A stretch of 5,356 nt of DNA from the NCBI GenBank assembly GCA_024639035.1, contig JAHEJE010000209.1:1-5356 (forward strand), read 5' to 3'. A model generated the notes under the pieces. It was not told where the DNA came from. It made no database searches and was given only the letters and a program-made list of their open reading frames with translations. Source of the stretch: Alphaproteobacteria bacterium (lineage in GTDB: Bacteria; Pseudomonadota; Alphaproteobacteria; Rhizobiales; Aestuariivirgaceae). The position numbers and the translations under genes were made by a program. Shown in pieces: positions 1 to 4,975 of this stretch; the stretch's first letter is position 1, and each line of letters opens with the position of its first letter.

Positions 1-1212
1 GACGCGACCTCCGATGTTGCCAGCAAGGCCTATGGCGGCGAACTCGGCACCTTCGGCGCCGACAACCTGATCCCGACGCCGTTCGACCAGCGCCTGATCC
101 TGCGCATCGCCCCGGCAGTGGCCCAAGCAGCCATGGCATCCGGTGTCGCCACCAAGCCGATCCGCGATATGGAGGCCTACGAGGAACAGCTCAACCAGTT
201 CGTGTTCCGCTCCGGTTTCATCATGAAGCCGGTGATCGAGGCGGCCCAGAGCAATCCCAAACGGGTGATCTTCGCCGAGGGCGAGGACGAGCGGGCCCTG
301 CGCGCCGCCCAGGTGGCGCTGACCGACGGGCTTGCTGTTCCGATCCTCATCGGCCGGCCGGAGGTGATCGCCAAGCGCATCGAGCGTTTCGGTCTGAACA
401 TTGTGCCCGACAAGGATTTCGAGATCATCAACCCGCAAAGCGACAGCCGCTACCGCGACTACGTCGACACCTATCTGGAACGCACCTGGCGGCGCGGCGT
501 GACCTATGACAACGCCCTGTCGGTGGTGCGCTCGGTGCCGACGGTTATTGCCGCCCTGGCGGTGGAACGCGGCGATGCCGATGCATTGATTTGCGGCCTT
601 GCCGGCCGCTTCAAGCGCAATCTGGGTCACATCCGCGATGTGATCGGACTGCGTGAAGACATGCGCGATTTCTCCACCGTCAGCCTGCTGATCAGCGATG
701 CCGGCGCCTTCTTCTTTGCCGACACCTACGTCACGTCGCATCCCAACGCCGAGGAAGTGGCTGAGATGGCCAAGCACACGGCCATGCATGTCACGCGCTT
801 CGGCATCACGCCCAAGCTGGCACTGCTGTCGCATTCCAGCTTCGGTTCGCAGCCGGGCACCACGGCCGCGCTGCTGCGCGAGGCGCTTGCCATTCTGCAC
901 CGCGATTGGCCGGACCTTGAGGTCGAAGGCGAGATGAACGGCTCGATGGCCCTCAATCCGGGTCTGCGCGAGCGCGTGTTCCCGCTGTCGCTCCTGAAGG
1001 GTCAGGCCAATGTCCTGATCTTCCCCACCCTAGATGCCGCCAATATCTCGATGCAGTTGGTCAAGGAGCTGACCACCTCGATCCCGGTCGGCCCGATGCT
1101 GCTTGGCGCCGCCAAACCGGCCCACATCCTGACCCCGGCCACAACCTCGCGCGGCGTGGTCAACATGGTGGCCCTGGCGGTCGTCGATGCCCAGGAGCGC
1201 GCTCAGGCGTGA
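1..1212 (+). CDS. maeB: NADP-dependent malic enzyme, MaeB type (3' part; start lies outside the window)
   Basis: Oxidative decarboxylation of malate to pyruvate with NADP+ in the cytosol, supplying NADPH and linking the TCA cycle to pyruvate. The reading frame is open from base 1, so 403 C-terminal residues of a protein usually near 760 are present. The first ~60 visible residues match the end of the malic enzyme NAD-binding domain (FGADNLIPTPFDQRLI, then IAPAVAQAAMASGVAT). From about residue 75 a phosphotransacetylase-like domain follows, with recognisable blocks FAEGEDERALRAAQ, LALLSHSSFGS, EGEMNGSMALNPGLRE and PTLDAANIS, and it runs to the stop. In the MaeB family this domain is known to bind acetyl-CoA as a regulator and to aid oligomerisation rather than to act as a phosphotransacetylase. 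The malic active-site residues lie upstream and cannot be checked. A stand-alone Pta is excluded by the malic-enzyme sequence fused in front. The stop TGA overlaps the start of the next gene. Confidence 0.95.
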   Translation, partial: DATSDVASKAYGGELGTFGADNLIPTPFDQRLILRIAPAVAQAAMASGVATKPIRDMEAYEEQLNQFVFRSGFIMKPVIEAAQSNPKRVIFAEGEDERALRAAQVALTDGLAVPILIGRPEVIAKRIERFGLNIVPDKDFEIINPQSDSRYRDYVDTYLERTWRRGVTYDNALSVVRSVPTVIAALAVERGDADALICGLAGRFKRNLGHIRDVIGLREDMRDFSTVSLLISDAGAFFFADTYVTSHPNAEEVAEMAKHTAMHVTRFGITPKLALLSHSSFGSQPGTTAALLREALAILHRDWPDLEVEGEMNGSMALNPGLRERVFPLSLLKGQANVLIFPTLDAANISMQLVKELTTSIPVGPMLLGAAKPAHILTPATTSRGVVNMVALAVVDAQERAQA

Positions 1213-1505
1213 GGACTTGGCTCGTTCTTTTCGGCGTTCTGTTCGTTGGCTTCGGTCTGATCGGCGCGGCAGGTGGGACAGAACAGTGGCAAAAGGGTTG
1301 GGGTGGCTTGAGCGCGGTTGCGCTTGGATGCTGTGTCCTGTTGATTGCGTGCGAGTCTATCCAGGCCGGCACAATCCGGCTGCATGCCAATGTGATCAAT
1401 CAGGCTCATCGCCCTGTTTTGTTCAAGTTCACCATCGCACTCATAGTCGCTGCGGCACTGGGCGCGATTGCCGCAGGCATTGGTCTTGCTGTGCAAGCGC
1501 TGTAG
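1209..1505 (+). CDS. Small three-helix membrane protein, function unknown
   Basis: Predicted 98-residue inner-membrane protein that I do not recognise. Three hydrophobic stretches are visible: about residues 4-22 (rich in Leu, Val, Phe, Gly), 35-49 (with a Cys-Cys pair at 41-42) and 73-95 (Ala/Ile/Gly-rich). A short polar loop with Trp27 and Trp31 lies between helices 1 and 2, and a more polar loop with His59 and His67 between 2 and 3. The GTG start shares GTGA with the maeB stop, a typical sign of translational coupling, and no separate promoter or strong ribosome binding site is needed. The overlap argues that it is co-expressed with malic enzyme, but nothing in the sequence gives it a role in malate metabolism. 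The reading frame also has the GC-rich third-position habit of a real gene. A longer overlapping frame starting at 1187 has no membrane pattern and is arginine/serine-rich noise. Confidence 0.7.
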   Translation: MRTWLVLFGVLFVGFGLIGAAGGTEQWQKGWGGLSAVALGCCVLLIACESIQAGTIRLHANVINQAHRPVLFKFTIALIVAAALGAIAAGIGLAVQAL

Positions 1506-1533
1506 CAGCCAGGTCAAGGCAACTTGACCCTGC
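1505..1533. terminator. Stem-loop between convergent genes, possible bidirectional terminator
   Basis: GGTCAAG (1512-1518) and CTTGACC (1523-1529) form a perfect 7-bp stem closed by a GCAA tetraloop. GCAG (1505-1508) and CTGC (1530-1533) extend it by 4 bp, with a 3-base bulge on the left side. It lies exactly in the 31-base gap between two gene ends that face each other. There is no run of T on either side, so if it stops transcription it is not a textbook intrinsic terminator. Confidence 0.45.
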
Positions 1534-1536
1534 CAC

Positions 1537-3207
1537 TCAGGCCGCGCCAACCCCAAGCGCTTCGCGATCGCCGTTGTTGAATGTCCAGGACCGATCGAAT
1601 CCGGCATCGACTGCTTCGCTTGGGCCGTAAACTTCATCGACCATTGCTTCGACACAGCGAAGGATCGCCGTTTCCTCGCGTTTGCTGATGCTGGTCAGCA
1701 TGGCCAGGTATTCGTTGTCGGTGCCGCCAGGGTCTGAGGCTTCGAGGCAATCAAGGGCCCTTTCGAGGACGTAACATGCCGCCTCGTTGCTGCGTTTGAC
1801 CAGAAAGCGAACGTAGGACCGCTGCTCGGGTGAGAATGTCCTGGCTCCGGGATGTTCGAGATGCGCCTGGAAGGCCAGGGTTCGCAACAGCTGGCATAGT
1901 CCTTCGGAGGTGAAGTTCCGGTGGTGGAACGTCATCAGAACCCATGCGTAGAATGCGTTCAGCCGCTCGTCGAGGAAGTCATAGTCGGGTTCATATTCGC
2001 TACCCTTCAGCCTATTCTCCTTGATCAGCCGGTCGCGCACGGGCGTGCCGCCATAGGGCAGCATCCGGCAGAATGTGGCAACCGTCCAGCCATCTCCGAC
2101 GAATTCGCGCAGGAAAGCGATGTTGTTCCTGACGGTCGCAAATGTCGAGTAGGGCTCCATCAGCATGAAGCCGAAATCGAATGACAGACCACAGGACCGC
2201 AGGACGCGGCCGGCCTGCAGGTGTCGTTCCGGCTCGAGCATCTTGTTCATGTTCTTCAGGCTGGTCTTGTCGCCTGATTCCACACCGAGATAGACATGGG
2301 TCAATCCGCCGGACTTCAGCTTCAGCATGATGTCTTCACGCACCTCGTCCGAGCGGCACGAGATCTTGAATGCGATTTTCCTGTTGAGACCGCGCTCGAT
2401 CAACTCGTCGGCAATCTCGCTTGCCCAGATGCGCGCGCGCCGACCGGTCGCCAGGAAGTCATCGTCCTGAAACAGGAACACCGACACGCCGCGTTCGACG
2501 TACAGCGTCTCCATTTCGTCAACCACGTTCGATGGTTGCCGCAGTCGCCGTAGTTTTCCGCCTTGCGCCTCATAGAACGGGCGGATCGAGCAGAAACTGC
2601 AATCCCACGGACATCCACGGCTTGCCAGGATCGATCCGGTTGCCATTTCCGCGCTTTCATAGTCGATATCCCGCCGGTCCGGCCAGGCAAGAGTGTCAAG
2701 ATCCGCGACGGGATCGCGAAGTTGATTTGAGACCGCCTTGCCATCGTCGAGACGATAGGCCAGTCCAACGATATCGCGCCAGTTCGCCCTGTTCACGATC
2801 CGGTCCGCCAGTTCGCACAGGGTCTGTTCACCCTCGAAACGTATGATCGAATCGAGGCCGGGAATGGCATCGAGCACCTTGTCGTAGGCAAAGCTCGGAT
2901 AGTGCCCGCCAATCGTAATGTGTGGTTTGCCGAGACCGGCTTTACGCAGCGCGCCTATGACGTCGCCGAAGCCGAGTGTCATGTACTGGAAGATCAGGGA
3001 GAACCCGACGATGTCGGGCGCAAACGCCCTCACCCTGGAAATGATGGTATCGGGATCGGCAGCGAACGTCGCGATTCCAACCTCGTGGCCTGCGGATTGA
3101 AGCGCTGACATGAGATAGCGCAGGCCAAGGTTGTCTTGATCCTGGAAGCCGACCAGCAGAACCCTGCCGCTGACCGAGTCCGGATCGGCTGTTTGCGAAT
3201 CTGACAT
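1537..3207 (-). CDS. Cobalamin-binding domain radical SAM protein
   Basis: A 556-residue enzyme of the B12-binding radical SAM superfamily, whose members use a [4Fe-4S] cluster and S-adenosylmethionine, with cobalamin, mostly to methylate or rearrange unreactive carbons. Residues ~14-140 form a Rossmann-like B12-binding domain (GRVLLVGFQDQDNLGLRYL, then DIVGFSLIF, IGGHYPSF and FEGEQTLCEL). The classical DxHxxG cobalamin ligand motif is absent, as is common in this group. The radical SAM core starts near residue 188 with the cluster motif Cys199-PWD-Cys203-SF-Cys206 (CxxxCxxC), followed by FQDDDF, KISCRSDEV and YLGVESGDKTSL. The last ~170 residues are an unassigned, partly helical domain with no SPASM-like cysteine pattern. 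The start at 3207 is preferred because GGAG lies 6 bases ahead of it. An in-frame ATG at 3219 (560 residues) has no ribosome binding site. The substrate is unknown. The same-strand upstream neighbour is a Trp/Pro-rich protein 111 bases away. Confidence 0.9.
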   Translation of the reverse strand: MSDSQTADPDSVSGRVLLVGFQDQDNLGLRYLMSALQSAGHEVGIATFAADPDTIISRVRAFAPDIVGFSLIFQYMTLGFGDVIGALRKAGLGKPHITIGGHYPSFAYDKVLDAIPGLDSIIRFEGEQTLCELADRIVNRANWRDIVGLAYRLDDGKAVSNQLRDPVADLDTLAWPDRRDIDYESAEMATGSILASRGCPWDCSFCSIRPFYEAQGGKLRRLRQPSNVVDEMETLYVERGVSVFLFQDDDFLATGRRARIWASEIADELIERGLNRKIAFKISCRSDEVREDIMLKLKSGGLTHVYLGVESGDKTSLKNMNKMLEPERHLQAGRVLRSCGLSFDFGFMLMEPYSTFATVRNNIAFLREFVGDGWTVATFCRMLPYGGTPVRDRLIKENRLKGSEYEPDYDFLDERLNAFYAWVLMTFHHRNFTSEGLCQLLRTLAFQAHLEHPGARTFSPEQRSYVRFLVKRSNEAACYVLERALDCLEASDPGGTDNEYLAMLTSISKREETAILRCVEAMVDEVYGPSEAVDAGFDRSWTFNNGDREALGVGAA

Positions 3208-3213
3208 TGATAT

Positions 3214-3217
3214 CTCC
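3214..3217 (-). promoter_or_regulatory. Ribosome binding site GGAG deciding the radical SAM start
   Basis: On the - strand GGAG is followed by 6 bases and then ATG at 3207. The alternative ATG at 3219 would contain part of this site and has only a GC-rich stretch in front of it. The shorter product is therefore chosen. Confidence 0.7.
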
Positions 3218-3283
3218 ATTGCAGCGAGCAGCGCAGCCGCGAGCGTGCTGCCGTTTCGCGTTTACGGGCAAAGCGGAAAGACG

Positions 3284-3313
3284 TCGCCGGCCCGCCACCG
3301 GGCGGGCCGGCGA
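3284..3313 (-). terminator. Perfect 13-bp GC-rich hairpin, terminator or attenuator after the Trp/Pro-rich gene
   Basis: Bases 3284-3296 pair perfectly with 3301-3313 around the 4-base loop ACCG (CGGT on the - strand). On the - strand it begins 5 bases after the stop of the Trp/Pro-rich gene and is followed by CGTCTTTCC, a weak T-rich tail. On the + strand no T tract follows it, so it fits the leftward transcripts. It lies between two same-strand genes and may end the first transcript, or reduce read-through so that the small protein is made in excess of the enzyme. No convincing promoter can be seen in the 76 bases between the hairpin and the radical SAM gene. Confidence 0.6.
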
Positions 3314-3318
3314 AAGCC

Positions 3319-3723
3319 TCAGCCCTTCAGGGATTTCAGCCGCTCATCGAGCAGGCCCTCGACGGCGTCGAGGCGCTTGCGCTCAAGCGAGATCGCATCC
3401 CGCCAGGCTTCGATCTGCGCCTCGCCCAGCTTGCTCATATCGACCGGCGAAGGATCGACCTGCGGGCCAATGACGCCACCTATGCCGCCAAGGTCGCCGC
3501 CGCGGCGCCACCATTCGTTCGGCGAGGGATCGACCGGCGGGATCGGCCACGGCCAGCGCGGCACCCGCGGCCACGGCCACGGCGATGGACGCGGCCATAT
3601 CCATTCGTCCGGTGGCGGGTCGGTGACGCGGCCATCGGAAATCCTGCTGCCTACCGAACCGATACTCGCAATCGCTGCCTCAAGGACCGCAATGCGTTGT
3701 TCAAGTTTGTCATTGTCTGCCAT
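3319..3723 (-). CDS. Tryptophan/proline-rich protein with helical ends, function unknown
   Basis: A 134-residue protein that I do not recognise. Residues ~4-22 (DNDKLEQRIAVLEAAIASI) have the heptad pattern of a short coiled coil, and residues ~100-133 form a second charged amphipathic helix. Between them, residues 35-75 are extremely rich in Trp and Pro (WPRPSPWPWPRVPRWPWP at 43-60), and nine Trp occur in all. A motif recurs three times: VTDPPPDEW (33-41), VDPSPNEWW (64-72) and VDPSPVDM (89-95). A Gly-rich patch (75-87) separates the last two. There is no signal peptide, membrane segment or cysteine. The start at 3723 is chosen because GGAG lies 7 bases ahead. A start at 3774 would add 17 residues without a good site. 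The frame is supported by the stop being followed at once by a strong hairpin and by its position upstream of the radical SAM gene. It could be a scaffold, an assembly protein or a substrate of that enzyme; none of these is shown. Confidence 0.72.
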   Translation of the reverse strand: MADNDKLEQRIAVLEAAIASIGSVGSRISDGRVTDPPPDEWIWPRPSPWPWPRVPRWPWPIPPVDPSPNEWWRRGGDLGGIGGVIGPQVDPSPVDMSKLGEAQIEAWRDAISLERKRLDAVEGLLDERLKSLKG

Positions 3724-3730
3724 GGCGTCA

Positions 3731-3734
3731 CTCC
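3731..3734 (-). promoter_or_regulatory. Ribosome binding site GGAG of the Trp/Pro-rich gene
   Basis: GGAG on the - strand with 7 bases to ATG at 3723. It selects this start over the in-frame ATG at 3774 and resembles the site of the downstream radical SAM gene. Confidence 0.6.
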
Positions 3735-3829
3735 AAAGTGTGAGCCACTCCTCTGCATAAGGCCATTCTTGCACGAAAATGACGTAGCGTTAAGTATTTT
3801 GTTAAAGTTTGCCCACTCCGCACGCACCA

Positions 3830-3850
3830 AATCGGTTGCATGCACCGATT
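3830..3850. repeat. Inverted repeat AATCGGT-N7-ACCGATT, possible operator
   Basis: Perfect 7-bp arms at 3830-3836 and 3844-3850 around TGCATGC. The repeat covers the proposed -35 element of speD, where a bound repressor would block RNA polymerase. In RNA it would make only a weak hairpin, so a DNA-binding role is the likelier reading. Confidence 0.45.
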
Positions 3851-3864
3851 ATCGTGCATATATG
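3836..3864 (+). promoter_or_regulatory. Candidate sigma-70-type promoter of speD
   Basis: TTGCAT (3836-3841) and TATATG (3859-3864) are separated by 17 bases, which places the transcript start near 3871 and gives a leader of about 78 bases. The hexamers are only moderate matches, but the spacing and AT-rich setting are right. Two palindromes, TGCATGCA (3837-3844) and GCATATATGC (3856-3865), coincide with the two hexamers. Confidence 0.4.
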
Positions 3865-3917
3865 CTGGGTTAGCACGCCGGCGTATTCGCGATCGGAGCC
3901 GGGTTGGTTGCAGTGCC

Positions 3918-3956
3918 ATGTACCTTGTTGGTCGGGGGAGGGTCCCAAATGACTAA
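3918..3956 (+). other. Possible 12-codon upstream ORF overlapping the speD start
   Basis: ATG at 3918 opens a 12-codon frame (MYLVGRGRVPND) that ends with TAA at 3954-3956. It covers the speD ribosome binding site and runs out of frame across the speD start codon. No ribosome binding site precedes it, so it may be chance; if translated it would couple to or interfere with speD initiation. Confidence 0.2.
3937..3941 (+). promoter_or_regulatory. Strong ribosome binding site GGAGG of speD
   Basis: GGAGG within a G-rich run, 7 bases before ATG at 3949. It fixes the speD start. The in-frame TTG at 3904 would add 15 residues that include this site and has no such motif ahead of it. Confidence 0.75.
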
Positions 3957-4440
3957 AAAAGTCCTCCGCCAAACGGGGATCTACCCGGAGGTGTCAGACG
4001 GCGCCCGGTCGCAGAAGCATGGGTTCGCCAAGGATACCGAAGTGCGGCGCTACAAGCCGGACGAAGCCGAGGATCATTTTATCGTCAAGAACGGCGTTGA
4101 GTGTGCCGGCACTCATCTGATCATCGATCTGTTCGGGGCCAGCGGACTTGACGACATCGTCCTGATCGAGCGGACCCTTCGCCGTTGCGTCGATGCAGCC
4201 GGAGCCACGCTGCTGCATATCCACCTGCACCACTTTACCCCGAATGCCGGGGTGACCGGCGTGGCCGTGCTGGCGGAAAGCCACATCTCGATCCACACCT
4301 GGCCGGAGCGCGCCTATGCAGCGCTCGATGTGTTCATGTGCGGCGATACCTTACCCGAGGCATGCATCGACGTGCTGCGCGATGCCTTCAAGCCGGAAAA
4401 ACTGGTGGTCGGCGAGCACCTGCGCGGCCAGGGCGCGTAA
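3949..4440 (+). CDS. speD: S-adenosylmethionine decarboxylase proenzyme, bacterial class 1b
   Basis: Makes decarboxylated S-adenosylmethionine, the aminopropyl donor for spermidine, in the cytosol. The 163-residue proenzyme should self-cleave between Glu110 and Ser111 in LAESHISIHTWPE, turning Ser111 into the pyruvoyl group. His116 (+5) and Cys131 (+20, in FMCGD) stand at the same distances from the serine as Ser63, His68 and Cys83 of the well-studied Thermotoga enzyme. The core starts at about residue 49 (NGVECAGTHLIIDLFGA) and also shows LLHIHLHHFTPNAGVTGVAVL. Residues 1-48 are a charged extension absent from the ~125-130-residue minimal enzymes. GGAGG 7 bases upstream fixes the start. No spermidine synthase (speE) lies downstream; the next genes read the other way. 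The divergent neighbours include a radical SAM enzyme, which also uses S-adenosylmethionine, but a functional link is not shown. Confidence 0.95.
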   Translation: MTKKVLRQTGIYPEVSDGARSQKHGFAKDTEVRRYKPDEAEDHFIVKNGVECAGTHLIIDLFGASGLDDIVLIERTLRRCVDAAGATLLHIHLHHFTPNAGVTGVAVLAESHISIHTWPERAYAALDVFMCGDTLPEACIDVLRDAFKPEKLVVGEHLRGQGA

Positions 4441-4494
4441 GTCTTTGGCTGGCTGTTCGCCAATGTGGTGAGTGCAGCAAGCCCGCCGGACCGG
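4441..4494. other. Convergent gap after speD, no strong terminator
   Basis: The 54 bases between the two facing gene ends hold a weak 5-bp stem, TTGGC (4445-4449) with GCCAA (4459-4463), and the left arm of a larger inverted repeat (4481-4535). No T run follows either one, so how speD transcription ends is not clear. Confidence 0.35.
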
Positions 4495-4535
4495 TCACAG
4501 GCCGCAGCATTTGCCACCGGTTTGGACCGGCGGGC
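4481..4535. repeat. Long inverted repeat over the end of the GDCCVxC gene
   Basis: GCCCGCCGG (4481-4489) is the exact reverse complement of CCGGCGGGC (4527-4535). Inside these, CCGGT (4491-4495) pairs with ACCGG (4516-4520). Together they could form a two-part GC-rich stem with a 20-base loop that includes the stop codon of the - strand gene. It may end or stabilise the leftward transcript. There is no clear T tract. Confidence 0.35.
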
Positions 4536-4704
4536 ATTTGGTATCGCTGTAGGAACAGAACACACAGCAATCGCCGGGCAGCGGCTTGAGCACCGCACCG
4601 CATCCCTTGCAGTCGTAAAAGTACTGGCAGGCATTGACCGGCATCTGTTCGCTCTCGCAATGGCCGCATTGCGGGCAGGTGATGCGGGCGTGCAGATCGA
4701 TCAT
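4495..4704 (-). CDS. GDCCVxC-type cysteine-rich small protein
   Basis: A 69-residue protein with 12 cysteines, matching the small family named for its GDCCVxC motif, some members of which carry selenocysteine. Here GDCCVFC spans residues 44-50 and all positions are ordinary Cys codons (TGC, TGT), with no in-frame TGA. The N-terminus holds CPQCGHC (Cys10, 13, 16), then Cys26 and a CKGC-like pair (Cys32, 35), suggesting a zinc-ribbon-like fold. After GDCCVFC come Cys57 (CPPVQ) and a terminal Cys-Cys pair (66, 67). The ATG overlaps the merF stop in ATGA, so it is translated by coupling; no own ribosome binding site is seen. A role as cytosolic acceptor or carrier of mercury or another thiol-loving metal delivered by the transporter is an inference from the context and the thiols. 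Longer forms starting upstream at 4824 only read through merF in another frame. Confidence 0.85.
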   Translation of the reverse strand: MIDLHARITCPQCGHCESEQMPVNACQYFYDCKGCGAVLKPLPGDCCVFCSYSDTKCPPVQTGGKCCGL

Positions 4705-4901
4705 CGATAGCGCCGCCGCACCAGGGCAATCAGCGTAAGCGCAACGAAGATGCCGAGCAGGGGGATGGCGACGTAGTCGATCCAGCCGATATACACCGAT
4801 AGTCCTGCCAGTGCCAAAGCCCACGCCAGCAGCGGGGTAAAGCAGCAGACGGCGGCAAGGATGCTGCCGGTGACGCCGGTAATGAGCAAACGGTCTTTCA
4901 T
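4701..4901 (-). CDS. merF: MerF-like mercuric ion transporter without the C-terminal cysteine pair
   Basis: A 66-residue inner-membrane protein with two helices, about residues 7-33 and 42-62, like MerF, which moves Hg2+ into the cell for reduction. The hallmark Cys19-Cys20-Phe-Thr-Pro lies in helix 1, and helix 2 has the DYVAIPLLGIFVALTLIAL pattern typical of MerF. Classical MerF is about 81 residues and has a second Cys pair in a C-terminal tail; this copy stops at RRRYR, directly after helix 2. Its stop overlaps the start of the GDCCVxC gene by 4 bases. The start at 4901 has only a poor ribosome binding site (GGGT close to the ATG). No merR, merP or merA is visible here. Transport of mercury is inferred from the family; another soft metal is possible. 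Confidence 0.85.
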   Translation of the reverse strand: MKDRLLITGVTGSILAAVCCFTPLLAWALALAGLSVYIGWIDYVAIPLLGIFVALTLIALVRRRYR

Positions 4902-4975
4902 GTACCCGAATCTAGGGTCAGCGCCGACAAATTACCACTGTTGTCTTCGGCCAATCCTGCCGAGTGCCGAATGTA
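4902..4975 (-). promoter_or_regulatory. Leader region of merF
   Basis: A 74-base gap between the basic-protein gene and merF on the same strand. It holds TAATTT near 4932-4937 as the only AT-rich element and a small dyad ACCC-N7-GGGT near 4903-4917. No clear -35/-10 pair can be assigned, so merF may be read from the upstream gene. Confidence 0.25.

Larger units (their letters stand above)
3724..3948. promoter_or_regulatory. Divergent intergenic control region between the Trp/Pro-rich gene and speD
   Basis: 225 bases without a gene, with a clearly AT-rich core at about 3770-3865 against GC-rich flanks. It must hold the start signals for both outward-reading genes. The right side holds the speD promoter candidate and two palindromes, described separately. 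For the leftward gene I see AT-rich elements around 3790-3806 (TTTAAC and CTTAAC on the - strand) but no pair of hexamers good enough to call a promoter. Confidence 0.6.

Noticed and set aside
1187..1655. Overlapping frames on both strands around the maeB end (147 and 150 residues)
   Set aside because: Neither has protein-like composition, and both overlap better-supported genes.
3245..3760. A 171-residue + strand frame opposite the Trp/Pro-rich gene
   Set aside because: It is rich in Arg, Ser and Pro with no domain, has no ribosome binding site, and is antisense to a better-supported gene with a GGAG start.
3790..3805. TTAA-N8-TTAA resembling a CtrA binding site
   Set aside because: The established CtrA site has a 7-base spacer; here it is 8 on either strand, in an AT-rich stretch where such tetramers arise easily.
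3904..3948. TTG start giving a 178-residue SpeD
   Set aside because: It has no ribosome binding site, while GGAGG sits at the correct distance from ATG at 3949.
4551..4575. Selenocysteine codon in the GDCCVxC gene
   Set aside because: The motif codons are TGC, TGT and TGT; no in-frame TGA occurs before the true stop at 4495-4497.
4903..4920. MerR-type operator in front of merF (CTGACCC and GGGT dyad)
   Set aside because: The dyad has only 4-bp arms, and the -10 that would go with a 19-base spacer would fall inside merF and does not match. It is not supported as a mercury-responsive promoter.
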